From Pseudanabaena sp. UBA1465 (GTDB lineage Bacteria; Cyanobacteriota; Cyanobacteriia; Pseudanabaenales; Pseudanabaenaceae), in NCBI GenBank assembly GCA_002325645.1, contig DCSN01000050.1, positions 1 through 10,684 on the forward strand: a stretch of DNA of 10,684 nt, written 5' to 3'. Both the position numbers and the translations under genes were made by a program. Positions 1 through 7,217 of the stretch are shown piece after piece. The first letter of the stretch is position 1. Each line of letters starts with the position of its first letter. Under the pieces are notes generated by a model. The model did not search any database, was not told where the DNA came from, and saw only the letters and a program-made list of their open reading frames with translations.

Positions 1-29
1 AAAAGGGAGACTAATAAAGTCTCCCTTTT
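1..29. terminator. Rho-independent terminator of an off-window gene
   Basis: Perfect 11-bp stem: AAAAGGGAGAC (1-11), seven-base loop, GTCTCCCTTTT (19-29), with a T run continuing to base 30. The A tract before and T tract after the stem would let it work in both directions. It most likely ends a gene lying to the left of the window. The left boundary may be cut by the window edge. Confidence 0.85.
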
Positions 30-40
30 TGGTTTTTGGT

Positions 41-49
41 TGCTATACT
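41..49 (+). promoter_or_regulatory. Extended -10 promoter of the P-type ATPase gene
   Basis: The sequence TGC-TATACT is an extended -10 element (TGN followed by a hexamer matching TATAAT at 5 of 6). Transcription would begin near base 56, about 20 bases before the ATG at 78. No good -35 is visible because that position falls inside the upstream terminator stem, which is compatible with an extended -10 promoter. It supports the ATG at 78 over the TTG at 36, which would lie upstream of the transcript start. Confidence 0.45.
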
Positions 50-77
50 GCTTACTAAAAACGATACCTGTGTGTCT

Positions 78-2582
78 ATGTCTCAATCTACATCAGCAAA
101 TACACCAGACTTGCCAGCGATCGCCGCGATTAAGGCCATTAATCCAGACATAGGGCTTAGTGACGCTGAAGTCTCAGACAGAAAGCGGCGCGGTGATATT
201 AACGTCGTAGTTATGCGATCGAGTCGCACCTATAAGGACATTTTCAAGGAAAACGTTTTTACATTATTTAACGTTACCTTTGGTGTGGTTTTAGTCCTGA
301 TGATGGCGTTGGGGCAGTTTACCGACGCAATTTTTTCAGGCTTCTCGGTATTTATGAATATTCTGGTGGGAGTTGCCCAAGAAATTCAGGCCAAGTTGAC
401 ATTGGATAAGCTCGCTTTACTATCGGTACAAAAAGTAAAGGTGCGGCGCGATGGTGAATCGCTGGAGATTCCTGTCGGTGAGGTGGTGCGCGATGATTTG
501 ATTGAGCTAAACCCTGGCGATCGCGCTCCTGTCGATGGTGCAGTCTTAGTTTCCCAAAATGTGGAAATGGATGAATCTTTACTCACAGGAGAATCCGATC
601 CCGTTGCTAAACAGATTGATGACATTGTGTTATCGGGTTCCTTTTGTTTAGCTGGAAGTTGCGTATTTCGTGCTGATAAAATTGGCAATGAAAGCTATGC
701 AGTAAAGCTATCACAGTCATCACGCGTATATAAGCGTGTATTTACGCCTTTGCAGAAAAAGATTGATGTTCTCGTTGAAATTTTCATTCTTGTTCTAATT
801 GTGGCGGCGTTTTTACATATTGCCTCCAGCCTTAATTCGGGGCGGACAATGGTAGATACGATTCGCTATGCTTCGGTAATTATCAATAGTTTTGTGCCAG
901 CAGGTTTAATTCTCTCCATTAGTGTGGCCTTTGCGATCGGTGCGGTGGAAATCAGTAAACGACGCACTTTAATCCAGAAAATTAATGCCGTTGATTCGAT
1001 GAATAGTGTACGGATTCTCTGTACTGACAAAACGGGAACGCTGACCCAAAACAAGCTGGTGGTCAAAGAGATCGTGCCTTTAGGTGATACCGATGAGGAT
1101 TCACTGCGCGAGCTAATTGCCCTCTATACAAATCTGATGGGATCGCAAAATAGTAGTGCCAAGGCGATGGCGATATTTACGGATAAGCCCCGATCGCAGT
1201 CGCAACTGGTCAGCGAAGTTCCCTTTAGTTCTAGTCGCAAATGGGGCGCGATCGCCATTGATATCGGCACAACGATCATGGTCGGTGCGCCTGAAGTTCT
1301 ATTCACCAGTCCTGAGACACAGGAACAAGCTAAGCAATATGGTAGGCAGGGTTTAAGGGCGATCGCCGTTGTCACCAGCGAAGATAGTTTTGATACGTCC
1401 GAAAAAAATCCTGCATTACCAAACAATCGCCGCGATCGCGGCCTTGTGCTACTCGAAGATAGTCTGCGTCCTGATGTGATTGAAACGATCGCCGAATTGC
1501 AAAACAAGAATATTCGCCTCAAGGTAATTTCAGGAGATAGCGTCGAAACCGTTACCTCCATTGCCCGTCAAGCAGGTATTGCGGTTCCCGATGATGCGGT
1601 GTTTACCCAAAAAATTCTCGAAGAAATGGACTCGTCTACCTTTATCCGTGCGGCAACATCTGGCGCAGTCTTTGGTCGAATTACCCCCGACATGAAGCGG
1701 CGCTTAATTTCGGCAATGGTGAAGCGGGGCGGATATGTGGGCATGGTTGGCGATGGCGTAAATGATGTGCCTGCCTTTAAGGAAGCGCAATTGGCGATCG
1801 CCATGAATGACGGTGCACAGATCAGTAAAGATGTCGCGGATATTGTTTTGTTAGATAACAATCTCTCAGCGCTGCCCCAAGCCTTCACCGCAGGCGATGA
1901 GATTAAGCAAAAGATTCTCTCTTCAGCATTGCTCTATCTCACTAAAAATATCATGGTGATTCTCACAATTTCCTTTGCAGGATTTGTGCAGCTTCCATTT
2001 CCAATCGAGCCACGTCACATGACAGTACTGACGATGGCGGTGGTTGGCTTACCGACGATTTGGATCGCCTTTGGTTGGCTTAAGCCTAGACGCTTAGAGA
2101 ACTTCCTGCGCGATGTCTTAGGTTACAGCGCGATCGCTGGGATCTTTGGCGCGATCGCGATGACCACTGGTTATGTATTTTCCTACTACATCAGTGGTTG
2201 GGCGCTCCTGAGAATTCCCAACAGTCTTACTATGCTCAATTCCGATACCTTCCAAAGTATTGCTAAGGGGCAAGCTCAAGGTGTGAGTACGATCATTGGC
2301 TGTATTTTTTGCCTATTTGTATTTTGGACATTGACAAATATTTCGGTATGGAAAGTGCAAACCTTTGCCAAAAATTCTATAGCCGCAATTCTTGGCGTTG
2401 TTTCTGTAGCTTTATCGATTGTTTCGATGTTAGTATTCCCAACATTTTTTCAAATGGAAGTTCCCGACCAATTTGGTTGGGCGATGATTATCTTTTTACC
2501 AACTTCCAGTTATTACCTATTGCGGATGCTGCAATCTAGCAAGCTATTTCGCCATTTGCCTCGTTATCTCAGTCAGCCTTAG
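78..2582 (+). CDS. P-type cation-transporting ATPase, CtpE/Exp7-like (HAD superfamily)
   Basis: An 834-residue membrane pump predicted to couple ATP hydrolysis to cation movement across a cell membrane. Visible in order: paired N-terminal helices M1/M2 (about residues 58-102), actuator domain with LTGES (169-173), M3/M4 (about 232-290), phosphorylation motif DKTGTLT with the acceptor Asp at 317, a nucleotide domain with FSSSRKWG and GAPE (403-406), the hinge MVGDGVNDVPAFKEA (about 556-570), and a six-helix C-terminal block. M1/M2 spacing and the RHMTVL...GLP stretch after the hinge resemble mycobacterial CtpE, a calcium-linked pump, more than PacL or MgtA. No CPx motif or N-terminal metal-binding CxxC is present, so it is not a heavy-metal pump. 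Oddity: M4 has PAGL where the family usually has PEGL (residues 274-277), so the ion is uncertain. I chose the ATG at 78; a TTG at 36 in frame abuts the terminator. The small membrane gene follows after 36 bases. Confidence 0.9.
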   Translation: MSQSTSANTPDLPAIAAIKAINPDIGLSDAEVSDRKRRGDINVVVMRSSRTYKDIFKENVFTLFNVTFGVVLVLMMALGQFTDAIFSGFSVFMNILVGVAQEIQAKLTLDKLALLSVQKVKVRRDGESLEIPVGEVVRDDLIELNPGDRAPVDGAVLVSQNVEMDESLLTGESDPVAKQIDDIVLSGSFCLAGSCVFRADKIGNESYAVKLSQSSRVYKRVFTPLQKKIDVLVEIFILVLIVAAFLHIASSLNSGRTMVDTIRYASVIINSFVPAGLILSISVAFAIGAVEISKRRTLIQKINAVDSMNSVRILCTDKTGTLTQNKLVVKEIVPLGDTDEDSLRELIALYTNLMGSQNSSAKAMAIFTDKPRSQSQLVSEVPFSSSRKWGAIAIDIGTTIMVGAPEVLFTSPETQEQAKQYGRQGLRAIAVVTSEDSFDTSEKNPALPNNRRDRGLVLLEDSLRPDVIETIAELQNKNIRLKVISGDSVETVTSIARQAGIAVPDDAVFTQKILEEMDSSTFIRAATSGAVFGRITPDMKRRLISAMVKRGGYVGMVGDGVNDVPAFKEAQLAIAMNDGAQISKDVADIVLLDNNLSALPQAFTAGDEIKQKILSSALLYLTKNIMVILTISFAGFVQLPFPIEPRHMTVLTMAVVGLPTIWIAFGWLKPRRLENFLRDVLGYSAIAGIFGAIAMTTGYVFSYYISGWALLRIPNSLTMLNSDTFQSIAKGQAQGVSTIIGCIFCLFVFWTLTNISVWKVQTFAKNSIAAILGVVSVALSIVSMLVFPTFFQMEVPDQFGWAMIIFLPTSSYYLLRMLQSSKLFRHLPRYLSQP

Positions 2583-2618
2583 CGCCAATTACTACCCGAA
2601 ATTTATTCTACAGAAACC

Positions 2619-3134
2619 ATGAAACATAAAATTAAACGCCCGATCTCGATTACTATTTTGGCAACGACAATGGTTAGTACGAGTCTATTGCTAATCATCG
2701 ATCGCGTCCAAAATTTTTATATCTATCGCTTATTAGAATCAGATGTACCTTTAGTAGAGGCGAGTTCCACCAATTTACAGGTGGTCTCAGGCATTGCCTT
2801 CTTAGGTTTTGGCTTAGTACCTATTTTTTTAGCGATCGGGCTATGGCATTTAAAATCTTGGGCAAGGTTTCTCAGTATTTTTCTATTTAGCTCAGTCATG
2901 TTTCCTGCGATCGCCACTTGTTTCGGTTGGGTGTCACCTCCTTCTGCTACTAAACTGTTAGCTATTCCGACGGTTTTCGATGATGCCCTCAGTGTGAATG
3001 TAAAGGAGCCTGTATCGCGCCTGATGATTCTCAATCCCTACATTGCGATCGGCAGTGCGATCGCCCTTGCCGTTTTGCTTACTCCTGCGATCGGTAAAGC
3101 TTTTCGCACTCATTATCATGCAAAAAATCCATAA
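2619..3134 (+). CDS. Small hypothetical four-helix membrane protein
   Basis: A 171-residue protein I do not recognise. It has four strongly hydrophobic segments at about residues 8-27, 54-76, 82-103 and 140-158, with a basic N-terminus (KHKIKR) and a basic tail. The second helix ends in GLWHLKSWAR, a pattern common in small uncharacterised integral membrane proteins, where a tryptophan-rich basic stretch marks the cytoplasmic boundary. The 35-residue loop between helices 3 and 4 (about 104-139) probably lies outside the membrane. There are no catalytic motifs or cysteine pairs. It begins 36 bases after the P-type ATPase on the same strand with no terminator between, so the two are probably co-transcribed. 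A role as a partner or regulator of the pump is only an inference from position. No Shine-Dalgarno sequence is evident. Confidence 0.75.
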   Translation: MKHKIKRPISITILATTMVSTSLLLIIDRVQNFYIYRLLESDVPLVEASSTNLQVVSGIAFLGFGLVPIFLAIGLWHLKSWARFLSIFLFSSVMFPAIATCFGWVSPPSATKLLAIPTVFDDALSVNVKEPVSRLMILNPYIAIGSAIALAVLLTPAIGKAFRTHYHAKNP

Positions 3135-3135
3135 A

Positions 3136-3176
3136 ATTAGAATTTAAAAATGGCTTCGCCATTTTTAAATTCTAAT
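3136..3176. terminator. Convergent hairpin with GGC-TTC-GCC core, likely bidirectional terminator
   Basis: Perfect 19-bp inverted repeat: ATTAGAATTTAAAAATGGC (3136-3154), loop TTC, and its exact complement (3158-3176). It sits between the membrane protein stop at 3134 and the priA stop at 3181, which face each other. The inner TGGC/GCCA stem is followed by T5 on both strands, so it can stop transcription both ways. It shares the GGC-TTY-GCC core with hairpins at 9069-9105 and 9686-9732. Confidence 0.75.
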
Positions 3177-3180
3177 ACTA

Positions 3181-5685
3181 TTACAAAATCGTTAGTGGAT
3201 CGACATCGATCGCCACTTTCACAGCTTTGGATTTAACCAACATTCGCAATTTTTCTAAACTAGGGACACTGGGTAAAAATTCGGGCATGAATTTTAGCAA
3301 AATCTGCCACCGATAACGATTAGCAACTTTAGCGATCGTGGCAGGGGTTGCCCCTAAAACATCCCAATTATCTTCCAATTGCCGTAGATATTCCGCTAAC
3401 TCATTGGCGGCATTTTCCACAGTTTGAGCGCTCTCACTACTCAGATGAATCAATACTATTTGTCCTTTAGGTGGATAATGCAACGCCTCGCGCATTTCCA
3501 ATTCTGTTTCCATAAACTCTTCCAATTGATAACTTTGCACCGCTTGCATCGCAGGATGTTCGGGCGTATAGGTCTGCATAATCACCTTGCCCTCTTCTTC
3601 ACCCCGTCCTGCCCGTCCTGCCACTTGCAGCAATGTTTGTGCCGCTCTTTCCCCTGCCCGATAATCTGAAAAATTTAATAATCCATCCGCCGAAACTACA
3701 CCCACTAAAGTTACTTGCGGAATGTCTAAACCCTTAGTTAACATTTGCGTACCCACTAATAAATCTGCACCTCCAGAACGGAACTGATCGATGAGTAGAC
3801 GATGCTGATCCTTGTTGCGCGTGGTATCACTATCAAAGCGAATTAGCCGAATCTGGGGAAATAGTTTCGCGAGTTCCTGCTCGACTTTTTGCGTACCGCT
3901 ACCAAAATGTTTGAAATAGGGTGAATTGCATTGAGGACAGACTTTTGGCTGAATTTGGGTGTAATTGCAATAGTGACAGCGTAAATGTGCGGATTTGGGC
4001 TGATGGGCGGTTGGCACGATCGGATCGTGATAGGAGAGAGACACATCGCAATGGGGGCATTCCGCAACATAGCCACAGGAACGGCAGGAAACAAAAGTAC
4101 TATAGCCGCGTCGATGGATAAATAAAATCCCTTGCTGCTTAGCCTCTAGCATTTCTGAAATTGCTCCCTGCAATTTGCGGCTCAAAATCGAATAATTGCC
4201 CGCCTTAAATTCATCACGCATATCTACCACTTCAATCGGTGGCATCGATCGATTACCAATCCGATTTGGAAGTTCTAAATAAATTAGTTCATTCTCTTTA
4301 TGAGCATAAATCATTTCTGCGGAAGGAGTCGCTGAACCCATCACTAAAGGAACCTGCTCTAACAGCGATCGCCACTGAGCGATCGTCCTTGCATGGTAAC
4401 AGGGCTGCGGTTGATCCTGCTTAAAGCTATTGTCATGTTCTTCATCCATCACAATTAAGCCCAAATTCCCAAGGGGCGCAAACACTGCCGATCGCGTACC
4501 AATTACCACCTGAGATTCCCCTGTGAGCATCAGCCGCCATGTATCAAACCGTTCGCCCTCCGACAATTGACTATGATAAACATTTACCCGCGCATCACCA
4601 AATCTTGCCCGAAAGCGATCGGTCAATTGCGGGGTTAAGCCAATCTCTGGCACTAAGACCAGGGCTGACTTTCCCGCTTCAAGGACGGGCGCGATCGCTT
4701 GCAAATATACTTCTGTTTTCCCTGAACCCGTAACTCCATGCAGGAGAAAATGCGATGGGGTATGATTGGCGATCGCTTCGAGAATCTGGGCTAATGCCGA
4801 TGCTTGATCGTCAGTAAGATCTTTATGGCGATCGCGTATAACCGCATGGCTCTTACCCCCTAACCGCAAAAATTCTCGTTTGGATATCACCACATATCCC
4901 TTATTCGCTAAGCTCTGAATGACTGAAGCTGATGTCTGAGCAAGTTTATATAGCTGCGTTTTCAGACATTCCCCGCCTTGATGTTGCAAAATTGTCAGCA
5001 CTTCAGCTTGTTTTAATGTCACTTCAGGATCGGGACTCTTCAACAAAACGACCATATCTTCATACTTAGGCTGTGGTCGTTTGGGAAGTTCTAACGTGGT
5101 TTCAATCCATTCGAGCTTATGTAATTCCTTTAAGCCTGAACTTGTATATCTACCAAGCTTTTGATGAATATAACGACGGCTTAACCCCTTTGTATTATTT
5201 TTTGGACTATCCTTAGTACTATTTTGATGCTCTTGCAGAAACTCCCAAACCATCTGGGCGGCTTTGGGTAAATTTACTACCTGTGCAGGTAGAACTTGCT
5301 CTTGCTTAACCCGAATCCGATAATGGGATTGATCTAATAGCTTCGGCGGTAATGCAGTTTTCACAGTCTGCATCAGTGGCGTTCTGTAATAATCAGCAGT
5401 ACGGGTCAACATTTCCCAATAGCTTTTTGGGAAAATCCCTGAACTAACTACCGAGCTAATTAATTTAATTTCTGTTTCGGGATCATCAATTTGAGAAGTA
5501 TCAGAAACTTGTAAAGCGATCGCCCCCACCTGTCGATTACCCAAAGGAACACTGAGAATATCACCAATCTGGACGGGCGTATCTTCAGGGATGCGATAGG
5601 TTAGCAAATCATCAATGCCAATGCAATCAACGATGACACGCACAAAGCGATCGCTAGAAATGCTTGTTAAATCAAATAGTTCCAT
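3181..5685 (-). CDS. priA: Primosomal protein N' (replication restart helicase PriA)
   Basis: PriA is a 3'-5' superfamily 2 DNA helicase that recognises stalled forks and reloads the replicative helicase. The 834-residue product carries the N-terminal fork-binding domain (about 10-115), a winged-helix region (about 140-270), and a helicase core with Walker A GVTGSGKTE (about 317-325), the Walker B box DEEH (414-417) and motif III GSATPS (450-455). Eight zinc-binding cysteines follow at 534, 537, 543, 546, 570, 573, 583 and 586; then motif V GTQMLTKG and motif VI QVAGRAGRG (687-695). It is about 100 residues longer than the 732-residue E. coli protein, mostly through the linker after the N-terminal domain. 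I chose the ATG at 5685; an in-frame TTG eight codons upstream (5709) lies inside a palindrome. The desaturase gene ends 64 bases upstream on the same strand, so read-through is possible. Confidence 0.96.
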   Translation of the reverse strand: MELFDLTSISSDRFVRVIVDCIGIDDLLTYRIPEDTPVQIGDILSVPLGNRQVGAIALQVSDTSQIDDPETEIKLISSVVSSGIFPKSYWEMLTRTADYYRTPLMQTVKTALPPKLLDQSHYRIRVKQEQVLPAQVVNLPKAAQMVWEFLQEHQNSTKDSPKNNTKGLSRRYIHQKLGRYTSSGLKELHKLEWIETTLELPKRPQPKYEDMVVLLKSPDPEVTLKQAEVLTILQHQGGECLKTQLYKLAQTSASVIQSLANKGYVVISKREFLRLGGKSHAVIRDRHKDLTDDQASALAQILEAIANHTPSHFLLHGVTGSGKTEVYLQAIAPVLEAGKSALVLVPEIGLTPQLTDRFRARFGDARVNVYHSQLSEGERFDTWRLMLTGESQVVIGTRSAVFAPLGNLGLIVMDEEHDNSFKQDQPQPCYHARTIAQWRSLLEQVPLVMGSATPSAEMIYAHKENELIYLELPNRIGNRSMPPIEVVDMRDEFKAGNYSILSRKLQGAISEMLEAKQQGILFIHRRGYSTFVSCRSCGYVAECPHCDVSLSYHDPIVPTAHQPKSAHLRCHYCNYTQIQPKVCPQCNSPYFKHFGSGTQKVEQELAKLFPQIRLIRFDSDTTRNKDQHRLLIDQFRSGGADLLVGTQMLTKGLDIPQVTLVGVVSADGLLNFSDYRAGERAAQTLLQVAGRAGRGEEEGKVIMQTYTPEHPAMQAVQSYQLEEFMETELEMREALHYPPKGQIVLIHLSSESAQTVENAANELAEYLRQLEDNWDVLGATPATIAKVANRYRWQILLKFMPEFLPSVPSLEKLRMLVKSKAVKVAIDVDPLTIL

Positions 5686-5703
5686 ATTAATTAGGATAGC
5701 GCC

Positions 5704-5729
5704 AAACAAGGGGCTTAAGCCCCTTGTTT
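5704..5729. repeat. 26-bp perfect palindrome between desaturase and priA
   Basis: AAACAAGGGGC (5704-5714), centre TTAA, then GCCCCTTGTTT (5719-5729): a fully self-complementary 26-mer. It lies 20 bases past the desaturase stop and 18 bases before the priA ATG, both on the minus strand. In that direction no T run follows, so it is not a textbook intrinsic terminator. It could be an mRNA 3'-end stabiliser, an attenuating hairpin, or a dyad bound by a protein. A second small dyad (AAATAG, two bases, CTATTT) is at 5733-5746. Confidence 0.75.
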
Positions 5730-5749
5730 AGCAAATAGACCTATTTTTT

Positions 5750-6865
5750 TTAGGCATTACCCATGCGACGTAACCAATAGAAATGGGAAAGACAACCTGT
5801 CCAGAAAGAATTGTGGTAGTTATATTTCACCCCAAATTCTTGGCAAGTTTGCTCTACAACCTTGGAAATCGCAGGATAGTTAATATGACAAATATTCGGA
5901 AATAGATGATGCTCCACTTGAAAATTTAAGCCGCCCAACAACCAAGTCACTAAGGGATTATTTCGAGAAAAGTTCACCGTTGTTTCGATTTGATGAATTG
6001 CCCAATCATTTTCAATAATGCCCGTCTCGGCGATCGGCACGGGAAAACCTGCTTCTTCCACTACATGGGCTAGTTGAAATACCACACTTAACACGATTCC
6101 CAAAACGAAAGCAACTAAACCATAGCTGGCTAAAACTAACCAGATAGAATGAAACAGTGAGGGAATCACAAAAGCAATAACTAGAAATACTAATTTACCG
6201 CCCAAAAATACACCTAAATTACCGCGCTTAGGTCTGGGATAGGTGCGATCGGCAATCTTACCAGTGATCAAGCTATTAAAATCATCGTAAAAATGCCACT
6301 TAACCGCCAGAAAACCGTACAACAGCCACAGATAATAATGCTGCCAACGGTGAAAGGACAGTCTTGGTTGATCGGGCGCAAGTCTACCAAAAATGCCGAT
6401 TTCTAGATCCGTGTCATAGCCAATGATATTGGTATAGGTATGATGAAAAACATCATGCTTCCAGTGCCAGATATAGGAACTTCCCCCAATCATATCTAAA
6501 CTCATCGCCATGAGTTGATTCACCCACGGAGAACGGGAGTAGGCGTGATGAGCGCCATCATGCTGAATTCCAAATCCAATCCCTGCGGTGATTGTGCCTA
6601 AAAGGATGCCTAGAGGTAAAACTTGCCACCATGTCTGAGCTAAGAAAACTAACGCCGCATAAGTCCCCCAAAAAACAAGCAATAGGATCGCTGTTTTGGC
6701 ATACATTTGTGGACAATCACGCTCTTTAAAATCGCTGTTTTGAAAAAGTTCGTCAACTCTTCGTCTTAGTTCCACCTGAAATCCGCTATTTTTCGCAAAT
6801 TTCAACTTTTTTGTTGGCTCTTTTTCCAGAACCATAGAATGCTGGGATTCATCTCGATCTTGCAT
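5750..6865 (-). CDS. Front-end fatty-acid desaturase, probably acyl-lipid Delta6-type (DesD-like)
   Basis: A 371-residue di-iron membrane enzyme that introduces a double bond into a membrane-lipid acyl chain, using electrons from ferredoxin. The three histidine boxes are present: HDGAHH (102-107), HDVFHH (137-142) and QVEHH (316-320). Glutamine as first residue of the third box marks front-end (Delta5/Delta6/Delta8) desaturases. Hydrophobic blocks at about 56-100 and 220-265 separate the boxes. There is no cytochrome b5 domain, as in cyanobacterial DesD (Synechocystis DesD is 359 residues), in contrast to plant and fungal enzymes. RMYAKT-like entry (PQMYAKT), HHTYTNI, NFxxNNP and HLFPNICHI...Y all match my recollection of DesD. 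Regiospecificity cannot be read from the sequence, so I give no symbol. The start ATG at 6865 lacks a clear Shine-Dalgarno; an in-frame ATG ten codons later is an alternative. Desaturase genes in cyanobacteria are often cold-induced; no direct evidence here. Confidence 0.88.
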   Translation of the reverse strand: MQDRDESQHSMVLEKEPTKKLKFAKNSGFQVELRRRVDELFQNSDFKERDCPQMYAKTAILLLVFWGTYAALVFLAQTWWQVLPLGILLGTITAGIGFGIQHDGAHHAYSRSPWVNQLMAMSLDMIGGSSYIWHWKHDVFHHTYTNIIGYDTDLEIGIFGRLAPDQPRLSFHRWQHYYLWLLYGFLAVKWHFYDDFNSLITGKIADRTYPRPKRGNLGVFLGGKLVFLVIAFVIPSLFHSIWLVLASYGLVAFVLGIVLSVVFQLAHVVEEAGFPVPIAETGIIENDWAIHQIETTVNFSRNNPLVTWLLGGLNFQVEHHLFPNICHINYPAISKVVEQTCQEFGVKYNYHNSFWTGCLSHFYWLRRMGNA

Positions 6866-6886
6866 CTGTTACCATGTCTAATAAAT

Positions 6887-6915
6887 ATCGTACTCATAAT
6901 TCTTTCACTACTCAA
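6887..6915 (-). promoter_or_regulatory. Candidate desaturase promoter
   Basis: Reading the minus strand, TTGAGT (complement of 6910-6915) and TACGAT (complement of 6887-6892) are separated by exactly 17 bases; each matches its sigma-70 consensus hexamer at 4 of 6 positions. Transcription would start near 6880, leaving a leader of about 15 bases before the ATG at 6865. Matches are modest, so this is a candidate only. Confidence 0.35.
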
Positions 6916-7068
6916 ATTTGTGATGCTCTGGGCAAAAAATTTAGTTTTTATTTGGTACAAAGACCTGTAGTAGCGATCGCAATACATTTCTGATGTTACA
7001 TGATTCGCTAGAAAATTCCCGAATCGAATCATAAAAAACAATAAAGAAAAGATTTTTATCTTTGCATG

Positions 7069-7115
7069 ACAAAATAAATGAGGTCAGTATAAGGTAACGA
7101 TCTCATTTATTTTGT
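7069..7115. repeat. 14-bp inverted repeat in the divergent region
   Basis: ACAAAATAAATGAG (7069-7082) and its exact complement CTCATTTATTTTGT (7102-7115) flank a 19-base spacer. The stem can be extended by three pairs including one G-T pair (7066-7068 with 7116-7118). It may be an AT-rich hairpin insulating the two divergent genes, a protein-binding dyad, or the ends of a very small inserted element. No flanking target duplication is obvious. Confidence 0.6.
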
Positions 7116-7163
7116 TATATTCGCTAAATCACCATTTTTTGCGTATACTTTTACTGATAAGCG

Positions 7164-7186
7164 TACATAATTCATGTATTTATAAT
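7164..7186 (+). promoter_or_regulatory. Promoter and operator-like dyad of the UmuD-like gene
   Basis: A perfect -10 hexamer TATAAT occupies 7181-7186; transcription would start near 7193, about 25 bases before the ATG at 7218. The dyad TACAT-AATTC-ATGTA (7164-7178) ends two bases before the hexamer, in the position of the -35/-10 spacer, where repressors often bind. No good -35 is seen (7158-7163 is TAAGCG), which suggests activator dependence or an atypical promoter. The dyad does not match the cyanobacterial LexA box (AGTAC-N4-GTACT type). Confidence 0.5.
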
Positions 7187-7205
7187 TTAAATTAATAATT
7201 TGCTT

Positions 7206-7209
7206 GGAG
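7206..7209 (+). promoter_or_regulatory. Ribosome binding site fixing the UmuD-like start
   Basis: GGAG lies eight bases upstream of the ATG at 7218, a clear Shine-Dalgarno and the best in this window. It decides the start: the in-frame TTG at 7200 lies upstream of it, so translation should begin at 7218. Confidence 0.8.
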
Positions 7210-7217
7210 AAAATCAC

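Larger units (their letters stand above)
6866..7217. other. 352-bp divergent control region between desaturase and UmuD-like gene
   Basis: AT-rich region between two outward-facing genes. It holds a candidate desaturase promoter (6887-6915), a HIP1 octamer (6973-6980), a dyad ACAT-N5-ATGT at 6984-6996, a small hairpin AAAGAT-TTTT-ATCTTT (7048-7063), a long inverted repeat (7069-7115), a second ACAT-N5-ATGT dyad (7165-7177), a perfect TATAAT (7181-7186) and a ribosome binding site (7206-7209). A repeated GCGTA lies at 7141 and 7161, 20 bases apart. A 39-codon open frame runs from 6874 to 6993 on the plus strand without other support. No RNA gene is recognisable. Confidence 0.7.

Noticed and set aside
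36..77. TTG start extending the P-type ATPase by 14 residues
   Set aside because: It lies six bases after the terminator stem and upstream of the predicted transcript start; the ATG at 78 fits better.
1124..1561. 145-residue antisense frame inside the P-type ATPase
   Set aside because: It lies opposite the conserved nucleotide-binding domain and reflects codon bias of the real gene.
3843..4121. Frames in other phases across the priA zinc region
   Set aside because: The cysteine pattern belongs to priA in its own frame; the alternatives carry no independent support.
5686..5709. TTG start extending PriA by 8 residues
   Set aside because: It is within the 5704-5729 palindrome and the extension resembles nothing in PriA; the ATG at 5685 gives the usual beginning.
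6802..7041. 79-residue minus-strand frame overlapping the desaturase start
   Set aside because: It overlaps the conserved desaturase N-terminus in another frame, has no recognisable motif and no ribosome binding site.
7141..7180. Canonical cyanobacterial LexA box upstream of the UmuD-like gene
   Set aside because: GTAC occurs only once in a usable place and the dyad TACAT-N5-ATGTA lacks the GTAC/GTAC half-site spacing of that box.
7200..7217. TTG start extending the UmuD-like protein by 6 residues
   Set aside because: The extension would contain the GGAG ribosome binding site that serves the ATG at 7218.
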